Below the pieces are notes generated by a model. It saw only the letters and a program-made list of their open reading frames with translations. It had not been told where the DNA came from and searched no databases. This document shows, one piece after another, positions 17,137 through 26,148 of a DNA stretch of 64,000 bases. How positions within the stretch are numbered: the stretch's first letter is position 1; every line of letters begins with the position of its first letter. The position numbers and the translations under genes were made by a program. This DNA comes from CALARM01 sp036746235 (GTDB taxonomy: Bacteria > Vulcanimicrobiota > SpSt-956 > JAKJGF01): positions 26,997 to 90,996 of the forward strand of contig DAIOEN010000003.1 of assembly GCA_036746235.1 (NCBI GenBank). Direction: 5' to 3'.

Positions 17137-17418
17137 CTATAATTCAAGCTGTGCTTCAATCCTTAACTTTAATTGTAAATTTTCTTCTTCTAGATACGTT
17201 ATTCTTTCCTGAAGTTTTTTATTTTTCTCTTCTAAAAGTTCTTCTTGTGATTTAGAACTCATTACCCTGTCAAATTCTTCTTGCACTTCATAAGTTATCG
17301 TAAAAATTTCACCATTGCCAGCCACTTTTTTATAACAATTTTCACAATATATTTTGTTATTCGTAGAATATTTTAGTGTCATTGCGTACATATTCACGCC
17401 ACATTTATCACACTTCAT
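17137..17418 (-). CDS. Small zinc-knuckle coiled-coil protein
   Basis: 93 residues. The N-terminus has CDKCGVNMYA and IYCENCYKKV, two CxxC pairs about 15 residues apart, a LIM- or ribbon-like zinc site. The rest is a leucine-rich coiled coil (EEKNKKLQERITYLEEENLQ), so it probably dimerises. It belongs to a run of zinc-ribbon proteins in this early region. Function unknown. Confidence 0.6.
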   Translation of the reverse strand: MKCDKCGVNMYAMTLKYSTNNKIYCENCYKKVAGNGEIFTITYEVQEEFDRVMSSKSQEELLEEKNKKLQERITYLEEENLQLKLRIEAQLEL

Positions 17419-17485
17419 TTACTCTCAATCCTTCCTTTCTTCCAATGAGCCGGGTTCCAGTTTGTCACTGCCGGCCCATCAGAAG

Positions 17486-19600
17486 TTACTTTAAAATCTC
17501 CTTGAATTCTTCGATTTGCTCGATGTATCCATAAATTTCTTTAAGTCTTTTCTGTATCTCATGTCCTGCCTGTGCTACTTTCCCAAAATCTTTATCATTA
17601 GAAAAATAACACTTGGCATGTTTATAAAAATTGAAAAATTTAACTATCTCGTAATCTTCTTTCATGCGGATAAGTTCTTTTAAGCATTCAGAAAGTTTAC
17701 ATCTGGAATTCTCTCTTCTAATCTTTGCTTCTTCTTCCGTATCTGGCACGTAAGGTTTTGCGGGGTCGTAAATCTTCTTTGTCTGTGTTTTTTCTTCAGG
17801 AACTGGTTCTTCTTTCACCTGCTCCTGCTGTTTCTGCCGATCTTTCTCTCGATCTTTTTCTCTTTCCGCTCTTAATTCGTCAATAATATCCGGCTTATGA
17901 ATGCAATAAAGAGCTTCTAGAATATGTTCTGCACCTAATTTAAGCTGTTCTGCAATTTGCTTTTGTTCTTCAGGTTTTATTCTTGCAGTCTCTTCGGTTT
18001 CTCTTTTAGAGAGTCTTAGTTTCTTTTCCTTGAGAATTTCTTTTAATTCCGGGATTATCTGGGGTTTTTCTTCTCCGAGAACTTCATCGATATCTTTACC
18101 TTGTTTTACCTCTTCCATTATTTTCTTTTGTTCTGACGGGTCCATCCTGGCGACTTTAAGGGCTTTTTGCTTTGGAAGTTTTTTCTCTTTAATCACTTCT
18201 TTTGCTTCCGGAATGAGAGTGGATATTTGAAGTTCTTCTTTAATTACAGTTTTACTTTTACCAGTTCTTTTCGCAGTATCTTCTACAAAAGATGAAGGGG
18301 GGTTGCTATCGTCGGATTCCGACTTTAGCACTTTTGTATATTGATTTACTGCCCCTTTTTTTGTTTTAGGATAGAGTTCCTCGTAAATCTTCTTACGCCT
18401 GGCTAAATAATCACCACTATCCATATAATGAATTTCATTACGTATCAAATTTTCATCAATTTCTGCTAGTTCCGCCTGAAGATGAGTTAAAAGCATAATT
18501 CTATATGGTATTTCTGTTCTGTTTAATAGTTCAAAAGCTCTTATTCTATGAAGTCCTGAAATTAACGTTCTATCACGTGTTATCGTAACGGGATGCAAAA
18601 GACCTATCTCTTCTATGCTTTCAGCTAATTCTTTTACCTTGGCTTCATTTGTAACTCTACGATTGTCACCGATTTTTATTTTCTTTATCTCTATATAACG
18701 ATAAAGGCGTTCCATTGGTGTTATTTCTTCTGTTTTCACTTCTTGCTCTACTACAGGAGAAACTTCTTCTCTCTTCTCTTCCTTATGACTATCAAATATA
18801 CACTCATGGCTCTCGAAACACTTCTCGCAGAAACAAAATCCGCATTTTTTACAAAGCTTATGCTTAAATTCATCCCGGCATTCTGCGCATAGTCTGCTTT
18901 TAGTAAGAGACATATTGCTCTCATCTTCTTCTTTTGCTATAGCTTCTATTATTTCTCTTTTTGGGCGAAGCTCTTTCCCGTCGAAATACATGACATCATG
19001 TTTTTTGCCGTCTTTTTTTCTTACATCGGCAACAACGTTTGTCAGCTTTTTCAAAAATTCCACTATGGGATGATTAGAATAATGCATGAACATTTCTTTT
19101 GCTCTATCCAGTGGGGTGTGACCGTTTTTATTTCTCAATGCCACGTCCGCGCCATTCATAATAAGAAATCTGGCATAATCTAAAGAGTCAGTCGTGGCGG
19201 CATAATGCAGTGGAGTTGAATTGTCGTTATCTAAAGCGTTGATACAACTTTTTGAAACAAGTAATTCCATTGCCTCTTTTTTCATCAGTATTACTGCGTA
19301 GTGCAAAGGAATTTTCCCTTCATTATCTTTAAGATTTACGTCTGCACCTGCATCTATAAGCGTCTCTATTATCTCAGTCCAGCCCATGCTCGACGCCTCG
19401 TGAAGTGCAGATTTACCATTATTATCCTGAGAGTTCATGTTTGCCCCGTGCTTCAACTGATATTTTACATTATCGAGATCATTAAATTTTGCTGCATACC
19501 TGAGTTTATAGTCTCTGTTTTTATCTTTATTTTTAAGTTCTGGCGGTTCTGGTATTTCAATTGTTCCTATTGAGTTAATTACTTTATGTTCACAAATCAT
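17486..19600 (-). CDS. Ankyrin / zinc-finger / ParB-like fusion protein
   Basis: 704 residues with four recognisable parts. Residues about 30-190 hold four ankyrin repeats (NGKSALHEASSMGWTEIIET, EGKIPLHYAVIL, NSTPLHYAAT, NGHTPLDRA). Residues about 235-275 form a treble-like zinc site (CAECRDEF, CKKCGFCFCEKCFESH). Residues about 300-390 are a ParB/sulfiredoxin nuclease-like domain (VKELAESIEEIGLLHPVTIT, then LISGLHRIRAFELL). Residues about 400-520 resemble the ParB helix-turn-helix region. A long charged helical tail follows, with two near-duplicate segments (VIKEKKLPKQKALKVARMDP and ILKEKKLRLSKRETEETARI). A ParB-like domain points to DNA or CTP binding. The ankyrin and zinc modules suggest a host protein target. 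Both points are inference. Confidence 0.72.
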   Translation of the reverse strand: MICEHKVINSIGTIEIPEPPELKNKDKNRDYKLRYAAKFNDLDNVKYQLKHGANMNSQDNNGKSALHEASSMGWTEIIETLIDAGADVNLKDNEGKIPLHYAVILMKKEAMELLVSKSCINALDNDNSTPLHYAATTDSLDYARFLIMNGADVALRNKNGHTPLDRAKEMFMHYSNHPIVEFLKKLTNVVADVRKKDGKKHDVMYFDGKELRPKREIIEAIAKEEDESNMSLTKSRLCAECRDEFKHKLCKKCGFCFCEKCFESHECIFDSHKEEKREEVSPVVEQEVKTEEITPMERLYRYIEIKKIKIGDNRRVTNEAKVKELAESIEEIGLLHPVTITRDRTLISGLHRIRAFELLNRTEIPYRIMLLTHLQAELAEIDENLIRNEIHYMDSGDYLARRKKIYEELYPKTKKGAVNQYTKVLKSESDDSNPPSSFVEDTAKRTGKSKTVIKEELQISTLIPEAKEVIKEKKLPKQKALKVARMDPSEQKKIMEEVKQGKDIDEVLGEEKPQIIPELKEILKEKKLRLSKRETEETARIKPEEQKQIAEQLKLGAEHILEALYCIHKPDIIDELRAEREKDREKDRQKQQEQVKEEPVPEEKTQTKKIYDPAKPYVPDTEEEAKIRRENSRCKLSECLKELIRMKEDYEIVKFFNFYKHAKCYFSNDKDFGKVAQAGHEIQKRLKEIYGYIEQIEEFKEILK

Positions 19601-19779
19601 AAATTACACTCCTCTCTTGTTTTATACTCCTCCATACACTTTTTACTACATAAAAACTTCCCGAAAAAGAACTCGCCCTTGTGAATATCTCCGTCCATAT
19701 CTATCGTATACCAGGACTGTTCCTCTCCCTCTTCTTTTACCTCTTTAATCTCATTACAGTTATGGCATCTGACCTTCAT
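19597..19779 (-). CDS. Small MYM/TRASH-like zinc protein
   Basis: 60 residues from ATG 19779, chosen because GAGGGAGAAAAAA precedes it; an upstream GTG is less likely. MKVRCHNCNEIKEV and FLCSKKCMEEYKTR give a Cys pattern like short TRASH or MYM-type zinc fingers (CxxC, then CxxxC-x3-Y). The stop overlaps the ankyrin-ParB start, so the genes are likely coupled. Function unknown. Confidence 0.6.
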   Translation of the reverse strand: MKVRCHNCNEIKEVKEEGEEQSWYTIDMDGDIHKGEFFFGKFLCSKKCMEEYKTREECNL

Positions 19780-19807
19780 TTTTTTCTCCCTCACTCCTTA
19801 ACATTTC

Positions 19808-20341
19808 TTAACATTTACACTTACAGTTATATTCAGCCAGAAAAGCTTTACCGATACATATGGCATCGGCTTCATCAAATGTATCCACTGCAGGTTTAAA
19901 TATCTTCTGGCAGTAAGTAAAAATCTGTTGTTTTGTAACTTCAGTGAGTTTTCCCCTGAAGAAATGAGATTTCCATTTCAGATTTGGCATCTCATGAAAT
20001 TCAAGTTCGCGGTCAAAACAGATTGACAGCAGTATCCCGTGAAGCTTACAGAGTTTTATAAATACGTCGGGATTTCCGTTATATTTCGGCTCTGGCTCCA
20101 GCCCTGGAAGAAAAGATTGTTTCTGTCGTTTCTGGTATTGAACGAAGGCAGGAGCTTCGGAGACTACTATGTAAGGATTCCATCGCTGAAAAAGAAGATT
20201 TAAGCCTTTATACATCGTTTTTAATTTTTCCTGTATATCCCCCTTGGCTTTTATCGTGCCACTGGCTTTTAACTCTTCATCCTGGAAGAATGCCCAGCCT
20301 GTTCCAACTGTTGATAAGTCAAGTGATAATAAGCGTTCCAC
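19808..20341 (-). CDS. RuvC-like Holliday junction resolvase
   Basis: 177 residues. It begins LLSLDLSTVGTGWAFF (first catalytic Asp), has YIVVSEAPAFVQYQKRQ (catalytic Glu), and ends with TFDEADAICIGKAFL (two acidic residues). This is the phage RuvC-like fold of RNase H-type resolvases. Such enzymes cut branched DNA before packaging. The start overlaps the stop of the zinc-ribbon gene at 20341. The C-terminus is Cys-rich (NCKCKC), which is unusual. Confidence 0.8.
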   Translation of the reverse strand: MERLLSLDLSTVGTGWAFFQDEELKASGTIKAKGDIQEKLKTMYKGLNLLFQRWNPYIVVSEAPAFVQYQKRQKQSFLPGLEPEPKYNGNPDVFIKLCKLHGILLSICFDRELEFHEMPNLKWKSHFFRGKLTEVTKQQIFTYCQKIFKPAVDTFDEADAICIGKAFLAEYNCKCKC

Positions 20342-20898
20342 TATTTCATCTCCACAACTTTCTCAGGATTATTTTTCACGTATAACCACTCATTAAAACC
20401 TTCAACGAGCCTACTGTAATCTTTCTTATTGAGTCGCTTACATATATCTTTAATTTCATCTCTCCTGTCGAATGGTCTCCCGGTCATCTGCGCCAACCAG
20501 GAATGAAACACATCCCCTGCTGTTTCCATCTCTTTTTTTATCTGCTCCATGTCAGAAATCTCTTTATTTCCAAGCTTTTCTTCTTTAGCATCTTCACGGA
20601 ATTTATAGAATTCTTTTCCGCAATTCTCACAGAAGGCAATCTTCTCGCCGACTCTTACGTCGTAACCCTGGCAGTCAGGACATTTGATAGTAAAATCAAG
20701 CTGATTTAAATTCTCACGGAATGCCTCTTCTTTTATTTGTGGGGCAAGGGCAAGGTTGAGGGATGAGTCTCTCATTGAAAATAATTTATTTAATCTTTCT
20801 GGCTCTTTTTCGAAACAAAAATTACTCATCGTCAAGGTAACAATTGTTTCCTCGTTTTTAATTTTTACGTCTTTAATATTCACTGGTAATATCAACAT
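20341..20898 (-). CDS. Phage zinc-ribbon protein upstream of the resolvase
   Basis: 185 residues. The first 70 are strand-rich and unplaced. Residues about 73-95 form a zinc ribbon (FTIKCPDCQGYDVRVGEKIA then CENCGKEF). The C-terminal part is helical (RPFDRRDEIKDICKRLNKKD). The start is immediately downstream of a ribosome site in the 20,899-20,912 gap. The function is unknown; zinc ribbon plus neighbours suggest a nucleic-acid partner. Confidence 0.6.
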   Translation of the reverse strand: MLILPVNIKDVKIKNEETIVTLTMSNFCFEKEPERLNKLFSMRDSSLNLALAPQIKEEAFRENLNQLDFTIKCPDCQGYDVRVGEKIAFCENCGKEFYKFREDAKEEKLGNKEISDMEQIKKEMETAGDVFHSWLAQMTGRPFDRRDEIKDICKRLNKKDYSRLVEGFNEWLYVKNNPEKVVEMK

Positions 20899-20912
20899 TT
20901 TTACGCATCTCC

Positions 20913-21080
20913 TTAATTTTTAATTAACCAAAATTGATAATATTCGCATTCTCTCTTATGCTCCGCTGTCAGTTTCTCTTCTGGAATAGAGAAGTTTTTT
21001 AAGCTGCAGATTGCATTACCCTTGCTTTTGTACCGACAATGTTTGCAGTTCTGACAGTTTACGGGAGCTAAGTTATACAT
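20913..21080 (-). CDS. Small four-cysteine protein
   Basis: 55 residues from ATG 21080, overlapping the stop of the exonuclease gene by 8 bases. It reads MYNLAPVNCQNCKHCRYKS and has later Cys in NAICSLKNF and KRECEYYQF, giving a compact Cys cluster (CxxCxxC then C). It could be a small zinc or iron-sulfur protein. It is short, but spacing and composition fit its neighbours. Confidence 0.65.
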   Translation of the reverse strand: MYNLAPVNCQNCKHCRYKSKGNAICSLKNFSIPEEKLTAEHKRECEYYQFWLIKN

Positions 21081-21747
21081 TGTTTACCTCCAGATTTACG
21101 AATTTAAAATCGTCACTTTTCTTGTCGTAGTATCTTAAAGAACCACGCTCTTTAAGGTGTAGATATAAATTTTTAGTCACTTCCACATCTTTTTGACAGT
21201 ATTCTCTGACTTTATCTATCTCGCCAGCCCTGAACCACTCTACAGCTTTAACTCCGTCACCTGATTTACTACTTCCCAGGGTAGCTTCTGCGAAATTCTG
21301 AAGTGAGATCCGATATCCAAGTTTCTTATAAACCTCTGTCAGGATATCGTAAGTTTTTAAAGTGTTTAGATTAAAGTCGGTGTAAGGTTGTAATACCCTG
21401 TAATCGAAATTGATAATATTAAATCCGACAATCAGGGTAGCTTCTTTCAGCTTTTTTATCAGTTCCGGGACCTGTTCCTCAGTGAAAGAATAGAATTTAT
21501 CTTCCCGGCTGCTATAGATACAGACAATAGCGACTTTCATATCCGGGATGTTTCCCCATCCGCCAACTTCATCAGCGAGAAATTGAGTTTCAAGGTCTAA
21601 GGTGATGATATTTTCCCGTGGTTTAACTATGGTTGAAAAAATCTTTCCATCAGCCTTTACCTGAATCTTCACTTTCTCTATGTCTGCCATGGAAAAATTC
21701 TTCTCTTCTGACAGTTTTATAATTGCATTTTGAATGTTGTTGATCAT
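21073..21747 (-). CDS. DEDD-type 3'-5' exonuclease (YprB/RNase H-like)
   Basis: 224 residues. The domain begins ENIITLDLETQFLADEVGG (D-x-E), continues TLIVGFNIINFDYRVLQ (second Asp) and ends REYCQKDVEVTKNLYLHL (YxxxD, third Asp and nearby Tyr). This is the DEDDy exonuclease fold of the YprB/RNase H-like group. It probably trims DNA in replication or recombination. The start overlaps the stop of the DnaC-like gene at 21747. No polymerase domain is attached. Confidence 0.75.
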   Translation of the reverse strand: MINNIQNAIIKLSEEKNFSMADIEKVKIQVKADGKIFSTIVKPRENIITLDLETQFLADEVGGWGNIPDMKVAIVCIYSSREDKFYSFTEEQVPELIKKLKEATLIVGFNIINFDYRVLQPYTDFNLNTLKTYDILTEVYKKLGYRISLQNFAEATLGSSKSGDGVKAVEWFRAGEIDKVREYCQKDVEVTKNLYLHLKERGSLRYYDKKSDDFKFVNLEVNNV

Positions 21748-22682
21748 TATTTACGCCTCCAGTCTTCACCATTGACAGTTACGCCTGAACAAATTTCCGT
21801 AAGTCTTGAAGCTATTGCATGACCGCAAGACTCATCAATATATGCAAGTCTATCAATAAGAGCATTTTTACTGTAATTTGTTGTAAATACTATAGGCTTA
21901 TAATGCTCATACCTGCTATTTACTACCTCGTAAAGCTTTTCTACTACCCATGATGAAGTTTTTTCTTTTCCTAAATCGTCAATTACAAGAAGATCTACTG
22001 AAGCGTAAAGTTTTATAATCTTCTGCTCCTCTTCCCAGTTATTTTTTATTTTTCCAAGAAGAGATATGAGGTTTCCAAAAATAACAGAATAGCCTTTATT
22101 GAGTAATTCATTTGATATTGCCGCTGCCAGGTGAGTTTTGCCTGTTCCAATATTTCCAGTGAAAAATATTCCAGAGCCTTTCTTTTTGTAGTTCTCAAAA
22201 TCTGTAACATATTTTTTAGCTACAAGAAAAGCTTTTTCGTTGTCTTTTGTTACGGTAAAATTCTGAAAAGTTCTATCTTTAAATCTTTCTCCGAGTTTAC
22301 TCTGATTAAAAAGCCTATTGACTTGTTTTTTTAATTCCTCTTGCTGCTCCTGTTCTTTTTTTACCTTATCCTTCTTTTCTTTTGCAATCTTAAATTCCTC
22401 ACAGGAGCATTTCCCTTCACACCAGAGCCAGATTACGTCTTTATCGAAGCGCATAATCCCCACTGGCTCTATAACTTTTCCACAGAATAAACAATTAGCC
22501 ACCGGCAAAGGTGGAAGCTCCCATGAAATTCCCATTTCTTTTGCCTCTGAAAAAGTTAAATCAAACTTTTTCTTTTGCTCTTGCTTCTTGTTCTCTGTAA
22601 TGCTCTTCAAGTAGGGCGTAATCTGACTCGTCAAGCTTGATGAGTTCTTTAAATCCTTCGGGGACTCCATTATCATTTTCAA
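21747..22682 (-). CDS. DnaC/IstB-like replicative helicase loader
   Basis: 311 residues from the upstream start. The AAA+ core has GIFFTGNIGTGKTHLAAAIS (Walker A), LLVIDDLGKEKTSSW (Walker B) and IVFTTNYSKNALIDRL. A zinc site (NCLFCGKVIEP, then CEGKCSCEEF) precedes it, as in many phage DnaC proteins. Two starts are possible. The start at 22676-22682 has AAAGGA but overlaps the initiator gene by 122 bases. The ATG at 22532 has AGAGG and gives 261 residues. I cannot decide. It loads helicase together with the initiator-like protein. Confidence 0.82.
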   Translation of the reverse strand: MKMIMESPKDLKNSSSLTSQITPYLKSITENKKQEQKKKFDLTFSEAKEMGISWELPPLPVANCLFCGKVIEPVGIMRFDKDVIWLWCEGKCSCEEFKIAKEKKDKVKKEQEQQEELKKQVNRLFNQSKLGERFKDRTFQNFTVTKDNEKAFLVAKKYVTDFENYKKKGSGIFFTGNIGTGKTHLAAAISNELLNKGYSVIFGNLISLLGKIKNNWEEEQKIIKLYASVDLLVIDDLGKEKTSSWVVEKLYEVVNSRYEHYKPIVFTTNYSKNALIDRLAYIDESCGHAIASRLTEICSGVTVNGEDWRRK

Positions 22683-23514
22683 TCCTTTCCTGTTGTTTTA
22701 TTTTTACCTGTGAAATATTATGCTTTGCTTTTAACTTCTGATATTCCGCCAGGATAGCTTTTATAAAATAAGAGAATGAATTAATCTTTCCGTTGGCAGG
22801 GTCTTTATTTTTCTTTTGCCGCGCCAGGGCCGCCATAGTAATCTTAATAAGATTTAACCTACAAGATAAGTCAGATGGAGCTTCTGGGGAATTAATAACC
22901 TCTGTAATTGAAACATAATCGGTAGGACTGGCAGATCTGCCAGTAACAGTAAACAGGTGATTTGCAATTTCTTCGACAGCAGATTTTTCTTTTTCTTCTT
23001 CGGAAATTTTCTCCTCGCGCGTACGCGTATTAACAACAACATCAATAAATTCATCCTTACCCGATCCTACCCTACCCACCCCATCCCTACCCATAGAGGA
23101 ATATTCCGGGAACGTTGGAGGAATATTGGAGGAATGTTTCTCTGAAATTTCTAAAACTTGATTATTTGAGTCAGGATTAATCACTGGAGGAACGGGTAAT
23201 TTTGAAGATTGAGGATATTTTGGTTTCTGGTATTTACTCCATTTAGGAAGGTGAGCAAATTCTCCTTCGTCTGTTTTATACAATACAATGCTGTTTCTTT
23301 TATAGAGAGCTATTAAATCATTTGTTATTTCCTCTGGCTTTACATAGTCTGCCGGAAAAATAGATGCTTTTAAAAATTTAGGATTTGCTTTTATCCGGCC
23401 TTCGTCGTCGGCCAGAGAGAACATTCCTATAAATAGAAGTCTCTGCTGAAAAGTAAGTTCCAAAAAATTTTCACTTGTCCATATTTCTGGATGTATAAAT
23501 CTTTGTCGAGCCAT
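22561..23514 (-). CDS. Phage replication initiator-like protein
   Basis: 317 residues from ATG 23514, chosen for GGAGTGAAGAAACA upstream. It opens MARQRFIHPEIWTSENFLEL then FQQRLLFIGMFSLADDEGRI, the N-terminal winged-helix segment of many phage replisome organisers. The C-terminal part has FKELIKLDESDYALLEEHYR. A Ser/Arg-rich linker divides the two. Such proteins bind the origin and recruit the DnaC-like loader encoded next. Origin repeats may lie inside this gene, but I could not pick them out. Confidence 0.7.
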   Translation of the reverse strand: MARQRFIHPEIWTSENFLELTFQQRLLFIGMFSLADDEGRIKANPKFLKASIFPADYVKPEEITNDLIALYKRNSIVLYKTDEGEFAHLPKWSKYQKPKYPQSSKLPVPPVINPDSNNQVLEISEKHSSNIPPTFPEYSSMGRDGVGRVGSGKDEFIDVVVNTRTREEKISEEEKEKSAVEEIANHLFTVTGRSASPTDYVSITEVINSPEAPSDLSCRLNLIKITMAALARQKKNKDPANGKINSFSYFIKAILAEYQKLKAKHNISQVKIKQQERIENDNGVPEGFKELIKLDESDYALLEEHYREQEARAKEKV

Positions 23515-23563
23515 TGTTTCTTCACTCCTGAAGAAACATTCCTCCAGCACTGGAGGAATGTTT

Positions 23564-24334
23564 CTATTTATCGTCTAAAAGATATTCCATGTTGTTTCTA
23601 AAATTAGACCAGTTTCGAGAATCTAAAATTATATCCTTAAGTGTCTCGAAACTATATCCTTTTTCAAAAGCTTCTTTTAAAAATGCTCTTGTATCTACGG
23701 GATTATAATAATAAAATCTGTTATTTATTATCCCTGTTAAATATGCTATATCTGGAGCGTGGGGATTATGTTTTCTATTGTGGCATATTCCTGGAATTTT
23801 ATTAAAAGCTTCTTCTATATTTTTAGCATCGGCAAGACTTCCAAATCTATAAATATATGTGTCCGCTGCCACATCTATCGCTTTTAAAACTTCATTTAAT
23901 CCAAATTTTCTTATATAAATACCTATTTTCTGAACGCCTATATCGGTTATCTTTGAATTGAATTTTTCTGTTTTTTCGCTCCAGTAGTTAATTGCATAAT
24001 CAATAGACTGCTGCTCTAAATCCTTCATTCCTTCTTTCCATTTCAGCATCATTTCAAGCTGTTCTCTTCTGGCATTTAATTCATCTAACTGCTTTTTTTG
24101 CTTCTCTATTGTCGTGCTATCGGAAAGCAGTCTATCTTTTTTACCCTGATTACAATCAACACAGGCTGTTATTAAATTTAAAAGATCGTTATTTCCGCCT
24201 TTAGCCACTGGATTAATGTGTTCTATATTAAGAACTGCATCAGGAGCAGATTTCCCGCAATACTGACAGGTAAAAGAGTCGCGTTTAAATATTTCAAATC
24301 TTATTTTTTTTGATATTCCTTGTCTTTTTGCCAT
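23564..24334 (-). CDS. HNH endonuclease-domain protein
   Basis: 256 residues from ATG 24334 with AAAGGAATGTAAAC before it. The HNH part is near the N-terminus (RFEIFKRDSFTCQYCGKSAP, LNIEHINPVAKGG, LITACVDCNQGK): two CxxC zinc knuckles frame an H-N-H fold nuclease. The rest is helical, with GVQKIGIYIRKFGLNEVLKA, and ends NNMEYLLDDK. It may cut DNA in packaging or may be a replication accessory. The C-terminal half resembles a DnaD-like helical domain. Confidence 0.78.
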   Translation of the reverse strand: MAKRQGISKKIRFEIFKRDSFTCQYCGKSAPDAVLNIEHINPVAKGGNNDLLNLITACVDCNQGKKDRLLSDSTTIEKQKKQLDELNARREQLEMMLKWKEGMKDLEQQSIDYAINYWSEKTEKFNSKITDIGVQKIGIYIRKFGLNEVLKAIDVAADTYIYRFGSLADAKNIEEAFNKIPGICHNRKHNPHAPDIAYLTGIINNRFYYYNPVDTRAFLKEAFEKGYSFETLKDIILDSRNWSNFRNNMEYLLDDK

Positions 24335-24407
24335 GTTTACATTCCTTTCTTCTTTCTTTCCCACTCTCCAGGAGCCCGGCAGACCATCCGAACTCCCAGA
24401 GAAAGGA

Positions 24408-24443
24408 AATTATTATAGAAAAGGGGGCAAAATCGGCCCCCAA
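24408..24443 (-). terminator. Intrinsic terminator after the annealing-like gene
   Basis: On the minus strand GGGGGC and GCCCCC (around 24422-24442) form a stem with a seven-base loop, then CCCCCTTTTCTATAATAATTTCC follows. It lies 10 bases after the stop of the 397-residue gene. It would separate that gene's transcript from the HNH and replication genes. Confidence 0.65.
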
Positions 24444-24452
24444 GATTAAAGT

Positions 24453-25646
24453 CTAAAACGGTACTTCATCATTCATGGCCATAGTTTTTGCTTCTTCCAG
24501 ATATTTAGAAGCCTCAGCCTGTTCTTTTTCGTAGTTTTCGAATTCATCCGCCATAGAAGATGAGTTATCTTCCGGAGGAGCCTGTAATTTCTCTTCCAGG
24601 GCAGAAATTACGATATCCATTTCCTGCCTGGTAAGTTCTGAAGTAGTGGAAAGATATTTTTTGCCTGATTTTTCTCTGGCAAATTCTAGATATATCTGCC
24701 TGTCGAATGCAAGTTCGTTACAGAGCTTATGGAAGTGTTTCCTCTGGTCTTCCGTCTGGGCGTTTTCTGCTTTTTTGGCTTTCAGGCTATTAAGAAATAC
24801 TTCATAAGCGTTAATTTCCGCATCCGTAGCTTTATTGTAGAAATAATCTTTAAATTCCGTCGAAGAGGCTGTTTTGTAATTTGCTTTGATATATTCTTTT
24901 AATTCAGGGGTTTTAAAGAATTCAACAGAGGCTTTTACCAGGTCAACAGCCTTTTTACTTACAGTTTTTTCCTGTGGCGGTGGAGGTGTATTGGTTTTAC
25001 CGTTACCATTTTTTCCTTTATGCGGCTTTTCTTCTACCTCATTTATGCTCAAATCTTCTATATCCTGAGTAAAGATATCGGAAAGACCTGCAATGCTTTT
25101 TGAGGCGTCAACCAGTGCTCTCTTTTTAGCCATCTTTAATATTGTATTTGCCAGTTCGCAAGAATTTGTATTTACTATTTTATACATGAAATATTTCCCG
25201 TATTGACCTTCTTTCTCCACCTTCTCAAGAGTGCTTTCGCTTACTCCCTGAGGTATATCTTTCTTTCCTACCCACCGGTAAAGATATTTATTTTCCTTAC
25301 TATTGCAACTTCCCATACCTGTTGTTACCTGTATGTTTTGACCCGGAATAAAAAGTTTACATCTTATTTTGTAGTAGAAAAAGCCTTTTTCCCAGTCTTC
25401 TATTACTGCCAGTTCTTCATATTCATCAAGAAGTTGAAATCCGCGGCATACAAGCTCCGCACCGGGAAGAAATAAAGAAGGTTTAGGACATCCCGGAATT
25501 TTTCCATAGTGATAATCTTCCTTAAATGTATTCATAATAATAGCTTTAAATGTTTCAAGCCTGGTAAGTGTTTCCTGGAATAAAGTTGGATTAAAATTTA
25601 ATATTGAATTTGTCTGTTCAATTGTGGCTAACTGTGTATTTTCCAT
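24453..25646 (-). CDS. Conserved phage protein, possible ssDNA-annealing factor
   Basis: 397 residues. Residues about 60-200 contain PSLFLPGAELVCRGFQLLDE, GSCNSKENKYLYRWVGK and NTNSCELANTILKMAKKRAL followed by GLSDIFTQDIED. This pattern is common in phages and reminds me of Rad52-type or related annealing proteins, but I cannot place it surely. The C-terminus ends acidic with MAMNDEVPF, like the tail of single-strand DNA-binding proteins. A second, clearer Rad52-like protein is at 33,356-33,943, so this may instead have another role. Confidence 0.5.
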   Translation of the reverse strand: MENTQLATIEQTNSILNFNPTLFQETLTRLETFKAIIMNTFKEDYHYGKIPGCPKPSLFLPGAELVCRGFQLLDEYEELAVIEDWEKGFFYYKIRCKLFIPGQNIQVTTGMGSCNSKENKYLYRWVGKKDIPQGVSESTLEKVEKEGQYGKYFMYKIVNTNSCELANTILKMAKKRALVDASKSIAGLSDIFTQDIEDLSINEVEEKPHKGKNGNGKTNTPPPPQEKTVSKKAVDLVKASVEFFKTPELKEYIKANYKTASSTEFKDYFYNKATDAEINAYEVFLNSLKAKKAENAQTEDQRKHFHKLCNELAFDRQIYLEFAREKSGKKYLSTTSELTRQEMDIVISALEEKLQAPPEDNSSSMADEFENYEKEQAEASKYLEEAKTMAMNDEVPF

Positions 25647-25674
25647 AATCTTACTTCCTTTCTTTTTTGGCGTC

Positions 25675-26148
25675 CTAAGCCGCCTTCTTCGCTTCCGTAT
25701 CCTTCATGCAGTCCTTGCAGAAGGGTTCTGTTGCCGGTATATCTTTCTTGCAAATCGGACAGGGGTAAGTCCCTTCTTCCCTTTCGCATTCTGAACAGAG
25801 CTGCATCTCAGAAGGTATTACCTTTCCGCACTTCTGGCAGGGAGAAACTTCGAAACTCCATCTTTTATTACCGGTGGCGAAATCTTCCCGGGTCAGAAAA
25901 TTCTCTTTTATGTAGTCTAATTCTTCAGCACTTACTCCGCCGGGCCATTCAACCAGGGCAACTGGATCTGGCTTAACCTGAAATCCTACAAAGAGAAATT
26001 TCTCACCTTCAGAGTCCATATATTCCCCACCTAGCTCCAGGGCTTTCAAAAATTCAATCTTCGCTTCCCTCTCATCTCTTTTTAGTTCTTCAATTTGTCT
26101 CTGAATAGACATTAATGTTCTTTTTGCTGCTTTAAAATCTTCGTTCAT
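25675..26148 (-). CDS. Double zinc-ribbon phage protein
   Basis: 157 residues. The first half is helical with a coiled coil, then a strand part (FLFVGFQVKPDPVALVEWPG). The C-terminal 55 residues hold two CxxC...CxxC ribbons (CQKCGKVIPSEMQLCSECER, then CPICKKDIPATEPFCKDC). It ends AKKAA. The ribosome site AAGGAGGTGAAATAG precedes it. Function unknown; it adds to the run of zinc proteins in this early region. Confidence 0.6.
   Translation of the reverse strand: MNEDFKAAKRTLMSIQRQIEELKRDEREAKIEFLKALELGGEYMDSEGEKFLFVGFQVKPDPVALVEWPGGVSAEELDYIKENFLTREDFATGNKRWSFEVSPCQKCGKVIPSEMQLCSECEREEGTYPCPICKKDIPATEPFCKDCMKDTEAKKAA

Noticed and set aside
22854..23145. Short frames within the replication initiator gene
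   Set aside because: They overlap the longer, better supported gene in other phases and have no ribosome site.
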